Of a stretch of DNA of 41,383 nucleotides, positions 33,245 through 41,383 are shown piece by piece. The notes under the pieces were generated by a model. The model made no database searches, was not told where the DNA came from, and saw nothing but the letters and a program-made list of their open reading frames with translations. Position 1 is the first letter of the stretch. Each line of letters starts with the position of its first letter. A program made the position numbers and the translations under genes. This stretch comes from Pontibacter sp. E15-1 (GTDB lineage: Bacteria > Bacteroidota > Bacteroidia > Cytophagales > Hymenobacteraceae): assembly GCF_022601975.1 (NCBI RefSeq), contig NZ_JAKVIR010000039.1, positions 1 through 41,383 of the forward strand, read 5' to 3'.

Positions 33245-35257
33245 TTAGGCGCGGATCATCTCCAGAAACTCGTCCTCTGACAGGATACGGACGCCCAGCT
33301 TATTTGCTTTCTCCAACTTGGCAGGCCCCATTTTGTCGCCAGCCACCAGAAAAGACAGCTTGGCTGAAATGGAGGAGACGACCTTGCCGCCGTGGCTGAT
33401 GATCAACTGCTGCAGCTCGTCGCGACTCATGCTCTGGAAAACGCCGGAGATCACAAACGTGCTTCCCGCCAGCTTCTCGCTTTCCATGGCGGGCGCAGTG
33501 TTTTCAGACCTGAACTTTAGCCCAGCCGCCTTCAGGCGCTCCAAAACCTGCACATGCTCTGGGTTTTGGAAATAATCCAGGATAGACATGGCAATGCGTC
33601 CGCCGATCTCATGTATGGCTAGCAGCTCCTCGTGCGTAGCTCCCCGAAGCGCCTCCAGATCAGGGAGCTGCTCGGTCAGTTTCTTGGCTACCGTGCTCCC
33701 CACAAGGCGGATGCCCAGGCCAAAAAGGACCCGGTCGTACGGTGCCTCTTTCGATTTTTCAAGGCTGTTCAGGATGTTGGTGGCTGATTTTTCGCCCATG
33801 CGCTCCAGAGACGCGAGCTGTTCAAAAGTGAGGTCGTATAGGTCGGCGGCGTTGCGCACGAGGCCTTGCTTATACAGCTGTTCAATAGTTTCGGGGCCAA
33901 GGCCATCGATGTTTAGGGCTTTGCGGGAGATAAAATGCTCCAGTTTTGCTTTGATCTGCGGGGGGCAGCCTTCGTCGTTGGGGCAGTAGAAGTGCGCCTC
34001 CCCATCAGCCCGAATCAAAGGAGTGCCGCAGGCGGGGCATGCCGTAGGGTATAAAATTGGCTGGCTGTCAGCGGGGCGCTTGGAGAAGTCAACCCCGGTT
34101 ATTTTAGGAATGATCTCACCGCCCTTCTCAACAAAAACAGTGTCACCCAGCCGCAGGTCGAGGCGCTCTATCTCATTTGCGTTGTGCACCGAGGCCCGCT
34201 TCACGACGGTGCCTGCCAGTAGCACGGGCGCTAAAAGGGCGACGGGTGTAACGGCTCCGGTGCGCCCCACCTGATACTTAATGCCAAGCAGTTGTGTCGC
34301 GGCGCTCATGGAAGCGTATTTATAGGCAATGGCCCAGCGCGGACTTTTTGCCGTGGCCCCGAGTTCTTCCTGCAGCGCGAAGCTGTTCACCTTTACAACC
34401 ACCCCGTCGGTAGCGATCGGAAGCTCAAAGCGCTTCGACTCCCACTCGTTGATGTAGGCCAGCACAGCCTCAATGCTCTGGCACTTGCGCCAGGTATCTG
34501 AAACCTTAAACCCCCAGGCCTGCACTGCCTGCAAACTCTCCGCGTGCGTGTCAAAGGGATTTGGGGAGGCGTGGAATGAGTAGGAGAAGCAGCCCAGCTT
34601 GCGGCTGGCCACGATGGCGGAGTCCTGCTGCTTCAGGGTGCCGGATGCCGCATTGCGCGGGTTGGCCAGCAACTGCTCGCCCGCCTCCTCGCGCTCCGCG
34701 TTCAGTTGCTCAAACACCTGCAAGGGGAGGAACACCTCACCCCGTACCTCAAACAAATCAGGGAAGCCTTCGCCGTGCACCTGCAGCGGTACATCGTGTA
34801 TGGTGCGCACATTCGCCGTGATCTCATCGCCCCGGCTGCCGTCGCCCCGTGTGGCGCCCTGCACAAACTCCCCGTTCTCATACGTCAGGCTGATGGCCAC
34901 CCCATCAAACTTCTGCTCACAGACATACTCCACTTCTTCGCCGATTGCCTTGCGTACCCTTGCGTCAAACTCGCGCAGCTCTTCCTCCGAGTACGTGTTG
35001 CTCAGCGAGAGCATCGGCCACTTGTGGTGCACAGTTTTAAAACTCTTCGTGATGGTGCCGCCCACGCGCTGGGTGGGGGAATTAGGCTGACGTAACTCGG
35101 GGAACTGCTCTTCAATTTCCTGCAGTTGCTTCAACAGGCCGTCGAACTCTATGTCAGAAACCTCTGAAACACTGTTCTGGTAGTATTGGTAATTCAAGTG
35201 ATTTATACGCGCTGTCAGCTCGGCTATCTGCTGGGCTGGCTCTTTCACTGCTGCCAT
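33245..35257 (-). CDS. ligA: NAD-dependent DNA ligase
   Basis: Seals nicks in DNA during replication and repair using NAD; 670 residues, the normal length. The N-terminal Ia domain (INHLNYQYYQNS...DIEFDGLLKQL) binds NMN. The adenylated lysine is Lys116 in EQKFDG, followed by ATRGDGSRGDEIT. An OB domain, a Cys4 zinc finger (about residues 405-431: CPACG...YCPNDEGCPPQ), helix-hairpin-helix repeats (IDGLGPETIEQLYKQG, GIRLVGSTVAKKL) and a C-terminal BRCT domain (about 590-670) complete the enzyme. It is a single gene on the minus strand. Confidence 0.98.
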   Translation of the reverse strand: MAAVKEPAQQIAELTARINHLNYQYYQNSVSEVSDIEFDGLLKQLQEIEEQFPELRQPNSPTQRVGGTITKSFKTVHHKWPMLSLSNTYSEEELREFDARVRKAIGEEVEYVCEQKFDGVAISLTYENGEFVQGATRGDGSRGDEITANVRTIHDVPLQVHGEGFPDLFEVRGEVFLPLQVFEQLNAEREEAGEQLLANPRNAASGTLKQQDSAIVASRKLGCFSYSFHASPNPFDTHAESLQAVQAWGFKVSDTWRKCQSIEAVLAYINEWESKRFELPIATDGVVVKVNSFALQEELGATAKSPRWAIAYKYASMSAATQLLGIKYQVGRTGAVTPVALLAPVLLAGTVVKRASVHNANEIERLDLRLGDTVFVEKGGEIIPKITGVDFSKRPADSQPILYPTACPACGTPLIRADGEAHFYCPNDEGCPPQIKAKLEHFISRKALNIDGLGPETIEQLYKQGLVRNAADLYDLTFEQLASLERMGEKSATNILNSLEKSKEAPYDRVLFGLGIRLVGSTVAKKLTEQLPDLEALRGATHEELLAIHEIGGRIAMSILDYFQNPEHVQVLERLKAAGLKFRSENTAPAMESEKLAGSTFVISGVFQSMSRDELQQLIISHGGKVVSSISAKLSFLVAGDKMGPAKLEKANKLGVRILSEDEFLEMIRA

Positions 35258-35623
35258 GTGTCGTAGTTTTGTTCTCCCGTAAAAATAGGAAACAGGAAGC
35301 AGAAGTCAGAGCCGGAAACGCGGGTTCTTGTCCATCATCCAAAAAGACAGCCAGCTTAGGGAGTAATCGTTCCAAACTTAAGAAATCAAAGGGGTACACC
35401 TATGGAGATTCACGATGAAGGAGCATGTTCTACTAGCATACAGTAAACCAGACTTATGCCGATATCCAGACGCAAAAGCCATAGTATGCTTGCGCAGGAT
35501 ATGCAACCGTCAGCGGTCTGAGGCTACTGCAGCCATACCTAAAAACAGCAGAAATTTATTTATATAGCGCAGTGAAATAGGGTATGGGATACCAAAAACA
35601 ATATGTATGTTGCAGGTATAAAC
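35258..35623. other. Intergenic region upstream of ligA
   Basis: A 366-base spacer between the ligA start and the stop of the exported unknown gene, both on the minus strand. It contains a ligA promoter-like element at 35373-35380. I find no further coding frame of protein character and no clear terminator for the gene to the right. Confidence 0.45.
35373..35380 (-). promoter_or_regulatory. Bacteroidota -7 element for ligA
   Basis: On the minus strand this reads TAAGTTTG, an exact match to TAnnTTTG. Transcription would begin near 35366 and leave a leader of about 108 bases. No good -33 element is seen. Confidence 0.3.
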
Positions 35624-36202
35624 TTAGTTACTGGTCATGTTATACCAATAGGCCTTTTCGATGCTGAAAAGTACCCTTCCCGTCAGGATTGGGAGGTATT
35701 TGACAGGCATCGATGCCTGGAAATTACCCAGCATCAGGTCGAAGTTAGTGGAGAAGTAAATGGTGGTGTTCTCCTTCAAATAAGCGACCGGAATTCTTGT
35801 GTCGTTGTTCACCCCCTGCAAGTTGATAGAGGTCTTACGGTTGATAGTGGACGGATTGAAGCGGCCTTGCGAGGACTGTTGCTCCGGTTCCGCGATCAGG
35901 ATGAGCAGTTCAGGGTATTTCGCTCCGTATAGCACCTCGTAGGCCATGTCCGGAGGGATCGAGTCGTTTGTCGGAATCAGGCTCGCCACGGGCACCACGC
36001 ATTCAAGGCGGTGCGTCTCTTTGTTGTGGCGCACCAGCATTTGATTTGAGACAAACTGGTATCGCTGCCCGATGCCCTCGAGGTCAATCCGTATGGTATT
36101 ATTACCAGTATAGGCAGAGCGGTCATTCTGCGCCAACGCTTCCTTCTGGAAGAGCAGGCAAAGCGGGAGAAGGGCCAAAAAGAGTAGTATATTTTTTTTC
36201 AT
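35624..36202 (-). CDS. Exported protein of unknown function (weakly YceI-like)
   Basis: 192 residues with a clear signal peptide (KKNILLFLALLPLCLLFQKEALAQ). The mature part is predicted to be all beta: alternating hydrophobic strands (TIRIDLEG, YQFVSNQMLVRHN, HRLECVVPVASLI, ELLILIAEPE, INLQGVNNDTRIPVAYLKENTTIYFSTNFDLMLG). The general order, with a short strand pair followed by a V-P-V segment and a final FSIEKAYW, is loosely reminiscent of YceI-type lipid-binding barrels in Bacteroidota, but I cannot confirm this. The single mature cysteine is in LECVVP. The gene is divergent from the orphan oxidase subunit gene. Confidence 0.7.
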   Translation of the reverse strand: MKKNILLFLALLPLCLLFQKEALAQNDRSAYTGNNTIRIDLEGIGQRYQFVSNQMLVRHNKETHRLECVVPVASLIPTNDSIPPDMAYEVLYGAKYPELLILIAEPEQQSSQGRFNPSTINRKTSINLQGVNNDTRIPVAYLKENTTIYFSTNFDLMLGNFQASMPVKYLPILTGRVLFSIEKAYWYNMTSN

Positions 36203-36485
36203 GGGAGTCTGGGATAAGGTGGAGGCCCTTTTATTAACGCAGTTTCTTTAGGAAGGATGTTGGCCATCGCAGTGCAAGCCTCGCGCCGCTGGTACTCATA
36301 TTTTACATACAACATTAGGAGGATTAAACTGTTACGATACAGGGACGAAACACTATGAAAATTTTTAGGAAAATGCAGAACATAATATCCCTGCGCAGGT
36401 ATAAATGAATAGGTGCATAGAACCACCGTACAGACTGTGAGACATTGTGTTACGCGGTTTGCCCAGCGGTGCAAATAGGCTGATA

Positions 36486-37112
36486 ATGGATTCAGATAAG
36501 AAGAAACAAATTAACGCAACGCAACGCTCTGCCTTCCGCAGGATTGAGAAGATGCACCCTATCCGAATGCTGCTCTACCTGAGCATGATTGGCATAGGGG
36601 TATTGTTCTTTATTCTGACAGTCGCTTTTGCCCGGACGGGCGGCTTCCCGGGTGACAATTTTGAATTACCCAAATTCTTCAGTGTGAGCTCCATTCTGCT
36701 GCTCTTCAGCAGCTATACCATGACGAAGGTGCCACGCATGTATAAAAAGGAAAAGCTGAAGAAGATGGTGCGTTACCTGGCGCTGACTTTGTGTCTTGGC
36801 GTTTTCTTTATCGGGGCGCAGCTCATCGGCTGGAACGAAATGTCTAAGACAGGTATTTACTTTTCCGGGAAAGCGTCGGGCACTTATTTATACCTCATTT
36901 CGGCGCTGCACATTCTGCATTTGCTAGGGGGTATAATCTTCCTGTCCTTCATGCTGTTCAAAACCATTTATGTATCCTCGGATGGCGTGCGCAGCCTCAT
37001 TTTTATCCGGGACCCTTTCCGGCACCTACAGTTGTCTATGCTCAACAGCTACTGGCACTTCATGGATTTCCTGTGGCTGGGCTTATATCTTGTATTTCTC
37101 TTCATTACCTAA
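36486..37112 (+). CDS. Cytochrome c oxidase subunit III-like protein (orphan)
   Basis: A 208-residue membrane protein with five hydrophobic helices, the short bacterial form of heme-copper oxidase subunit III. The ATG at 36486 gives MDSDKKKQINATQRSAFRRIEK; the upstream 13 codons of the open frame look non-coding. Subunit III hallmarks are SALHILHLLGGIIFL and NSYWHFMDFLWLGLYLVFLF near the C-terminus. Subunits I and II, which normally lie next to it, are absent from this window, so its partner is encoded elsewhere. Subunit III stabilises the oxidase and proton uptake in known complexes. Confidence 0.88.
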   Translation: MDSDKKKQINATQRSAFRRIEKMHPIRMLLYLSMIGIGVLFFILTVAFARTGGFPGDNFELPKFFSVSSILLLFSSYTMTKVPRMYKKEKLKKMVRYLALTLCLGVFFIGAQLIGWNEMSKTGIYFSGKASGTYLYLISALHILHLLGGIIFLSFMLFKTIYVSSDGVRSLIFIRDPFRHLQLSMLNSYWHFMDFLWLGLYLVFLFIT

Positions 37113-37308
37113 CTTCATACCGGAATTAGCTTTTACGTAGGGTTTTCGGGCCAAAAGGCAGAAGGCGATTAACACAATCTAAATATTTTTATCCAATAAA
37201 ATTTTTCCGCTTGTTCTCAGTTTGCCTGTAAAAGAAAATGTCATCAAACTTTAGTCTCAACTAAGTATACCAGATGAGGGGAGTATAAGCTTTATCATTC
37301 CTTAACTT

Positions 37309-37365
37309 CCCAAAACAGCAGCGCCCCCTGTTCTTTTTAAGGACAGGGGGCGCTGCTGTTTTGGG
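37309..37365. terminator. 23-bp-stem bidirectional terminator
   Basis: Bases 37309-37331 are the exact reverse complement of 37343-37365; the loop is TCTTTTTAAGG. The core AGCAGCGCCCCCTG/CAGGGGGCGCTGCT is flanked by CCCAAAAC/GTTTTGGG. It lies between the converging oxidase subunit gene and the surface-protein gene, 9 bases past the latter's stop. Confidence 0.92.
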
Positions 37366-37374
37366 GGATTCTCT

Positions 37375-39891
37375 TTACCTGACAATGGTGACCGAACCTC
37401 TAAACTTGCTGCTCTGGTAGTCTATCACGTAGAAGTAAACGCCGTCGTTCACGTCTTTTCCATCCCATTTAAAATTGCTGCTAGTATTGGCATATACTTC
37501 CTTGCCCCAGCGATTGTACACACGAATGCTTTTGAAAACAGCGGTACAAAACTCTGAAGGTAAATTGGGCACCTCAAAAAAGTCGTTTTTGCCGTCGCCG
37601 TTTGGCGTGAAAATATTCGCAGGGATATGATCATCGATTTTAGGGACTTCTATCCGGAATTCCATGGTCAGTTGCTGCGGAAGGGGAGTACAGGCATCTT
37701 CGGCGAGGTTGAAGTTGACCCGTACCAAGCCTTGTTCAGCGGCCTTGCAGAGCGCCTGCATCCTGAAGACACCTTTTACATCACCTTTGCCCGGAGTGCT
37801 CTCGAAGCTCATGCCATAGTCGGCAAGCGTGAAGCCGTCGCCGGAAGCGGAGAGCAGCAGATTGTCCAGATCGAGGTCGGTGCCAGAGAGTTGCGCCTCA
37901 AACTCATCGTTCAGCTTCAGGTCAAACACCAACACGGATTTGTCTGAGGTTAACTGCGGGGCATTGTTTGGATCCTTTATCCGGAACTCCATCACCAGCT
38001 CCTTATTCTGGTTAGGCGCACAGGCTTGCTCCTGCAGGGTATACTTCACCCGAACGCTCCCTCTCCTGACAGCTTCGCAGGTCGGTGTCCAGGTCAGGAC
38101 GCCTGTTGCCTGACCTAAACCGCCTGTGCTTGTGAAACTTATACCCAGGTCATCCAAAGTAAAGCCCTCGCCAGCCGCCGTCAGGGTGAGTTGGTCCAGA
38201 TCCAGGTCAGTCCCCAGCAGGTTGGCCGTAAAAGTTTGCCCTGTCTCTAACTCAATCAACTGATCTGGCTGGTCTGAGGTGAGCGTTGGCGCATTGTTGT
38301 TGCTCTCCGTCTGCACCTCAATCGCAATCGTGCGGTTAACTGGTTTGTCGCAGACGATGGATTCCACATTGAAGTTAACCGTATAGGAGTCTCTTTGTAA
38401 AGTCGTGCAGTTGATGTTCCAGGTGAAAGGCGAACTTACCCGACCGGTGGCACTGCCTCCCGTAAAGCTGATGTCCTGCTCGGAGAGGGTAAACCCTTCT
38501 CCCTCGGCAGTAAGCGATACGATATCTTCATCGGGGTCAAGGCCTAGGACATCAAAAGTAATCTGATCTCCGTCTTTGACTTTAAAGACACGCGTATTAG
38601 TCGACAGGGAGATTGAAGGAGGTATGTCTGGGGTCGGTTCTATCTGAAAGCGGACCCGGACAGTGTCCTGCCGGGGCAGGCTGCAGCCGTCATCGCTCAC
38701 GATCAGGTCTAGTTCGTAGATTTTCCCGCCCGTGTCAAAGCATTGGTCAAAGCAAAGCGTGGCTTTCAGCGAGTCCAGGGCTGGCCCCTGGTTAATCATG
38801 CCGCTGGTCGTGCCCTGAAAAGTATATTCCTGACTGGAAAAGTTTACGGGCTTTGCGCGCAAAGAAACAAACTCGCTAAGGTCAGGGTCTGTGATAAACA
38901 AGTTAATGCAGCGGTTGTCTGTGGGGCTGATGCGCAGCACAGTGCCCTCCTGGTAAAACTCTTTTTTGCCTTGTTCTTGGGCTACTACTTTGGGGCTTTG
39001 GTTACGGGGACATTCGAGCACGAGCACCTGGAAATCGCGTCGGACCTCGCCGATCTTCTTCCCATTCCTGAATTCCTGGGCGCGGATACCAAACACGAAC
39101 AAGCCCTTGCTAAACGGTCGCATGGTCAGGAGGCCCGTGTTTGGCTCGATGCTAATGGGCGGGCTGCCCTGTACCTGCGTGTTGGTGCCATACCCAGGCA
39201 GCCACCTCACCAGCGGGTAGGGCGCCGGCTTGGGCGGGATGGTATAAATGGGCATGTCGCGGTTGGTATAGCCGTTGAGGGGCGTCACCATATCATACAC
39301 AATGGAATCTCCGTCAGGGTCAACTCCGTTAAAATCAAAGTAAAAAAGTTCGCCAACACAGGCATAGTCGCTCAGGGGCGGGAAAAGTTTCGGTGAGGAA
39401 TTCACGAAGGGAGACCTGTCGAGCATCACGGGCGGAAACTCCATGTAGAAGGTTTGGGCCGCGTCTTCAGGCGCTACAATGTTGCTGATGGTGTTGTTGC
39501 GGCAGCAGCGCTCCCAGGTTACATAGTAGCCGCTGGGGTTATTGAAGATAGCCGGGTCCAGAAAGATGGACTGGTAGTAAACGATCTTGCGTGTGACTAA
39601 CTCACCAACCGTACAGTCGATGTTAGTATACGGCACCAGCGACTGCTCCTGTATAAACATGTCCAGGGCAGCTATTCGCTGGTTAGTCGCCTTAGAAAAG
39701 ATATTGACGGTGATAAACTGATCCAATGCGGCAGGACTGCCGTTGATCACATCAAAATACAGGTTCAGTTTCAGGCGGTAATTGTAATCCTGCAAATGCT
39801 CCAGTTCAAACTCTCCGCCTACAATATGGGTGGCGCTAACTCTGAGCGAACAGAGGACAATCAGTAATATGAGCAGTAACCGTTTTGGCAT
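37375..39891 (-). CDS. T9SS-sorted surface protein with Ig-like repeats
   Basis: An 838-residue secreted protein with a signal peptide (KRLLLILLIVLCSLRVSA). The N-terminal part (THIVGGEFELEH...) is the conserved start of a large family of gliding-motility-type proteins. Three tandem repeats of about 110 residues (about 421-750) follow, each with ...NAPxLTSD or PSISLS, GTDLDLD/GLDPDED, GEGFTL and a C-terminal VRV/VNFN strand; they look like cadherin- or Ig-type folds, with Asp-rich probable calcium sites. Residues 759-838 are a type B T9SS sorting domain (NIFTPNGDGKNDFFEV, YNRWGKEVY, WDGKDVNDGVYFYVI). The protein is probably exported across the outer membrane and anchored or released at the surface. 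Confidence 0.93.
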   Translation of the reverse strand: MPKRLLLILLIVLCSLRVSATHIVGGEFELEHLQDYNYRLKLNLYFDVINGSPAALDQFITVNIFSKATNQRIAALDMFIQEQSLVPYTNIDCTVGELVTRKIVYYQSIFLDPAIFNNPSGYYVTWERCCRNNTISNIVAPEDAAQTFYMEFPPVMLDRSPFVNSSPKLFPPLSDYACVGELFYFDFNGVDPDGDSIVYDMVTPLNGYTNRDMPIYTIPPKPAPYPLVRWLPGYGTNTQVQGSPPISIEPNTGLLTMRPFSKGLFVFGIRAQEFRNGKKIGEVRRDFQVLVLECPRNQSPKVVAQEQGKKEFYQEGTVLRISPTDNRCINLFITDPDLSEFVSLRAKPVNFSSQEYTFQGTTSGMINQGPALDSLKATLCFDQCFDTGGKIYELDLIVSDDGCSLPRQDTVRVRFQIEPTPDIPPSISLSTNTRVFKVKDGDQITFDVLGLDPDEDIVSLTAEGEGFTLSEQDISFTGGSATGRVSSPFTWNINCTTLQRDSYTVNFNVESIVCDKPVNRTIAIEVQTESNNNAPTLTSDQPDQLIELETGQTFTANLLGTDLDLDQLTLTAAGEGFTLDDLGISFTSTGGLGQATGVLTWTPTCEAVRRGSVRVKYTLQEQACAPNQNKELVMEFRIKDPNNAPQLTSDKSVLVFDLKLNDEFEAQLSGTDLDLDNLLLSASGDGFTLADYGMSFESTPGKGDVKGVFRMQALCKAAEQGLVRVNFNLAEDACTPLPQQLTMEFRIEVPKIDDHIPANIFTPNGDGKNDFFEVPNLPSEFCTAVFKSIRVYNRWGKEVYANTSSNFKWDGKDVNDGVYFYVIDYQSSKFRGSVTIVR

Positions 39892-40010
39892 ACAGAGACC
39901 CTTAAATTGCCATTCGTTGTTTAGGTCTAAATGTATCTAAAATAAATGTCATTTGAAAGAGAATTGCACTACATGCGCCATGTATAAACAAGCCCGCCTG
40001 CAGCCAGGCC

Positions 40011-40607
40011 TTAAGGCCGGGGTGTCTCGTCTGGTTGCAGCACCTTTTCGAGCAACTCCTCAAAGGGAAGAGCCGGGGAGAAATAGGAGTCGTGGTAGGC
40101 GTTAGCCGCAAAACGTATGTAGCCGGGGTGCTTGTTTACTTTTATATAGTCGAGCAGCACGTTCCCATACAACTGGTTACACAGGCTCGTTCCAGGCAGA
40201 TCGGAGGCGGGGGGCGTAAGCAGGTGTTTCTCGATCTGCTCGGTATACCGCTCATGCCTGATTTCAAGCTTGTCGCAGTTGTGCAGGGTATAGCCCTGCT
40301 CTAGCACTCTGTCTCGCAGGAGGTCAAAAAAGTAACAGAAGTTTGTGGCCCCGATACTGGGGTCGTAAAAGAAAACTACTCCCCGCACATGCGTGTCGCG
40401 CACAATTTCCACCCGCAGCGGAGCCGGAAAGTTGGCTTTCAGGAAATGGTATGACTTGTAAAACACGCCGGTCCAGTTGAGGTATACCTGCGCGTTTAGC
40501 CATTCTTTGTAAGCGGCCTTATACTTGCCGGTCCGCTCCAGTTTGGTGCAGGTGGCTTTGCCGCTTTCATGGCCCAACAATCGCTTAAAAAATTCGTTAA
40601 ATGGCAT
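40011..40607 (-). CDS. Conserved-looking hypothetical protein
   Basis: 198 residues, soluble, no signal peptide or membrane helix. The N-terminus MPFNEFFKRLLGHESGKATC is followed by alternating helix and strand (KYKAAYKEWLNAQVYLNWTGVFYKSYHF, PLRVEIVRDTHVRGVVFFYDP, NFCYFFDLLRDRVLEQGYTLHNCDKLE). Aromatic residues are abundant. Three or four cysteines are scattered and not in a metal-site spacing. I recognise no family. The gene starts near AT-rich sequence shared with the divergent GreA-fold gene and lies 119 bases upstream of the surface-protein gene, possibly in the same transcript. Confidence 0.72.
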   Translation of the reverse strand: MPFNEFFKRLLGHESGKATCTKLERTGKYKAAYKEWLNAQVYLNWTGVFYKSYHFLKANFPAPLRVEIVRDTHVRGVVFFYDPSIGATNFCYFFDLLRDRVLEQGYTLHNCDKLEIRHERYTEQIEKHLLTPPASDLPGTSLCNQLYGNVLLDYIKVNKHPGYIRFAANAYHDSYFSPALPFEELLEKVLQPDETPRP

Positions 40608-40724
40608 TTTTAAATTTACCCCATAAACATGCTACCCACTAAATAGTTTATTGCTTAGTTCCGCGAACTGAATTCCAGTACATGGGTTTGGGAACGGCGA
40701 AAACCTCTAAACTGCTTAAAATCA

Positions 40725-40754
40725 TTTGAATCATACCAATTACTGCTATATTTG
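40725..40754 (+). promoter_or_regulatory. Bacteroidota-type promoter of the GreA-fold gene
   Basis: TTTG (40725-40728) and TATATTTG (40747-40754, exact TAnnTTTG) are 18 bases apart, close to the normal spacing. Transcription would start near 40760, leaving a leader of about 50 bases before the ATG at 40813. This is the best promoter match in the window. Confidence 0.5.
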
Positions 40755-40812
40755 ATAACATGCTAACCCACGGCCAACTCACCCAAAGCTGGCCGAATCA
40801 AAAACCAAAACT

Positions 40813-41280
40813 ATGGAATTATTTACTCAGGACCTCGAAACAAAAAAAAGGCTTTTACAGGAATGTAACCGCCTGTTGAACGCGCAGATTAAGGCTGCTA
40901 AAGATGCCATGGACGAGGCGCAGGAAAGCGCCAACGAGCACCAAGGAGCCATGGAGGACAAGTTTGAGTCGTTCCGGGAAAACTGCCAGATACAGCGCGA
41001 CATGTACGCCCGCCAGTTGGATGAGCTTATCCGGACCATGAGCGTACTGCGGAACATCAACGCCACGAAAGCGAACAAAGAGATTTCTTTGGGGGCCGTA
41101 GTGCATACCGAGCTTCAGAACTATTTTATCAGTGTCAGCCTGGGAGAGATCAAGCTGGATGAGGAATCGTTTTATGCCATCTCAGGAATGTCGCCGCTTT
41201 ACAAGGCCATGGCCGGAAAGACCGCCGGAGAATCTTTCTCATTCCGCGATAAGACGTACAAAGTGCTGCAAGTATTTTAG
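40813..41280 (+). CDS. GreA/GreB-fold protein (coiled coil plus FKBP-like domain)
   Basis: 155 residues. The N-terminal part (about 1-80) is a charged helical hairpin or coiled coil (LETKKRLLQECNRLLNAQIKAAKDAMDEAQESANEH ... RDMYARQLDELIRTM). The C-terminal part (about 88-155) resembles the GreA FKBP-like domain: LGAVVHTELQNYFISVSLGE, then SPLYKAMAGKTAGESFSFRDKTYKVLQVF, which parallels the SPLGKALLGKKVGD...YEIVEI end of GreA. True GreA carries two acidic residues at the hairpin tip that enter RNA polymerase; candidates here are uncertain. Such genes are often misnamed 3-oxoacyl-ACP synthase in this phylum. An RNA-polymerase secondary-channel role is inference. Confidence 0.78.
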   Translation: MELFTQDLETKKRLLQECNRLLNAQIKAAKDAMDEAQESANEHQGAMEDKFESFRENCQIQRDMYARQLDELIRTMSVLRNINATKANKEISLGAVVHTELQNYFISVSLGEIKLDEESFYAISGMSPLYKAMAGKTAGESFSFRDKTYKVLQVF

Positions 41281-41364
41281 TATAGCCTCATTTGATCAGT
41301 TTTATAGAGGCTGTAAAATGAACTGTGTCAAAGGATTAGGAGTACTACCTTTAACACAGCAGAC

Positions 41365-41383
41365 ATGGAAGAGAAAAACCAAC
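41365..41383 (+). CDS. Possible start of a truncated gene at the window edge
   Basis: An ATG at 41365 opens a frame beginning MEEKNQ that runs off the window. An inverted repeat AGCCTC/GAGGCT (41284-41289, 41307-41312) between it and the preceding gene could be a weak terminator. Nothing more can be said from six codons. Confidence 0.2.

Overview
The window looks like chromosomal DNA from a Bacteroidota of the order Cytophagales, most likely Hymenobacteraceae (Pontibacter-like; the genus is an inference). Evidence: a C-terminal type IX secretion (type B, gliding-motility-associated) sorting domain, families typical of the phylum (DUF4296, DUF3109, DUF6660, LytTR/LytS pairs, Bat-type VWA proteins, a CzcA-outer membrane factor fusion), Bacteroidota promoter elements of the TAnnTTTG type, and a conspicuous excess of the hexamer TATACC/GGTATA. 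No tRNA, rRNA, CRISPR array, insertion sequence or phage gene was seen.

Layout. 0.5-8.6 kb: a heavy-metal efflux operon (Cys-rich exported DUF6660 protein, CzcA fused to a TolC-like domain, CzcB lipoprotein, PIB-2 P-type ATPase). Its residues point to Zn/Cd/Co rather than Cu/Ag. 8.6-12.4 kb (minus): a YggS PLP protein, a small intergenic repeat element, and a partial Bat/DUF58 stress locus. 12.5-17.8 kb: DUF4296 lipoprotein, PcrA/UvrD helicase, an exported Sel1+ankyrin protein, a DUF3109 Cys-rich protein. 17.9-22.0 kb (minus): a lipoprotein esterase and the accC-accB-efp group (fatty-acid synthesis and translation). 22.4-24.7 kb: two NADPH-type reductases (an MDR enoyl reductase and a YqhD-like aldehyde reductase). 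24.7-30.2 kb: an AT-richer stretch with no housekeeping genes: a small membrane protein, a hydrophilin-like protein, three Arg/Tyr/Asn-rich disordered proteins and a UPF0104 membrane protein. 30.2-35.3 kb (minus): dapA, a LytTR/LytS two-component pair and ligA. 35.6-41.3 kb: an exported unknown, an orphan cytochrome oxidase subunit III, a T9SS-sorted Ig-repeat surface protein, an unknown, and a GreA-fold protein.

The most unusual content is the 25.7-28.4 kb cluster of cysteine-free, lysine-poor, Arg/Tyr-rich cytoplasmic proteins. Their composition matches that of phase-separating 'sticker' proteins and of desiccation-protective disordered proteins; no function is known to me. A second unusual pattern is a set of very long, nearly loop-free palindromes at gene ends, the largest a perfect 66-bp palindrome at 25610-25675. 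A third is the czcA-omf fusion, which keeps a complete signal peptide with a signal-peptidase site at the junction of its two halves.
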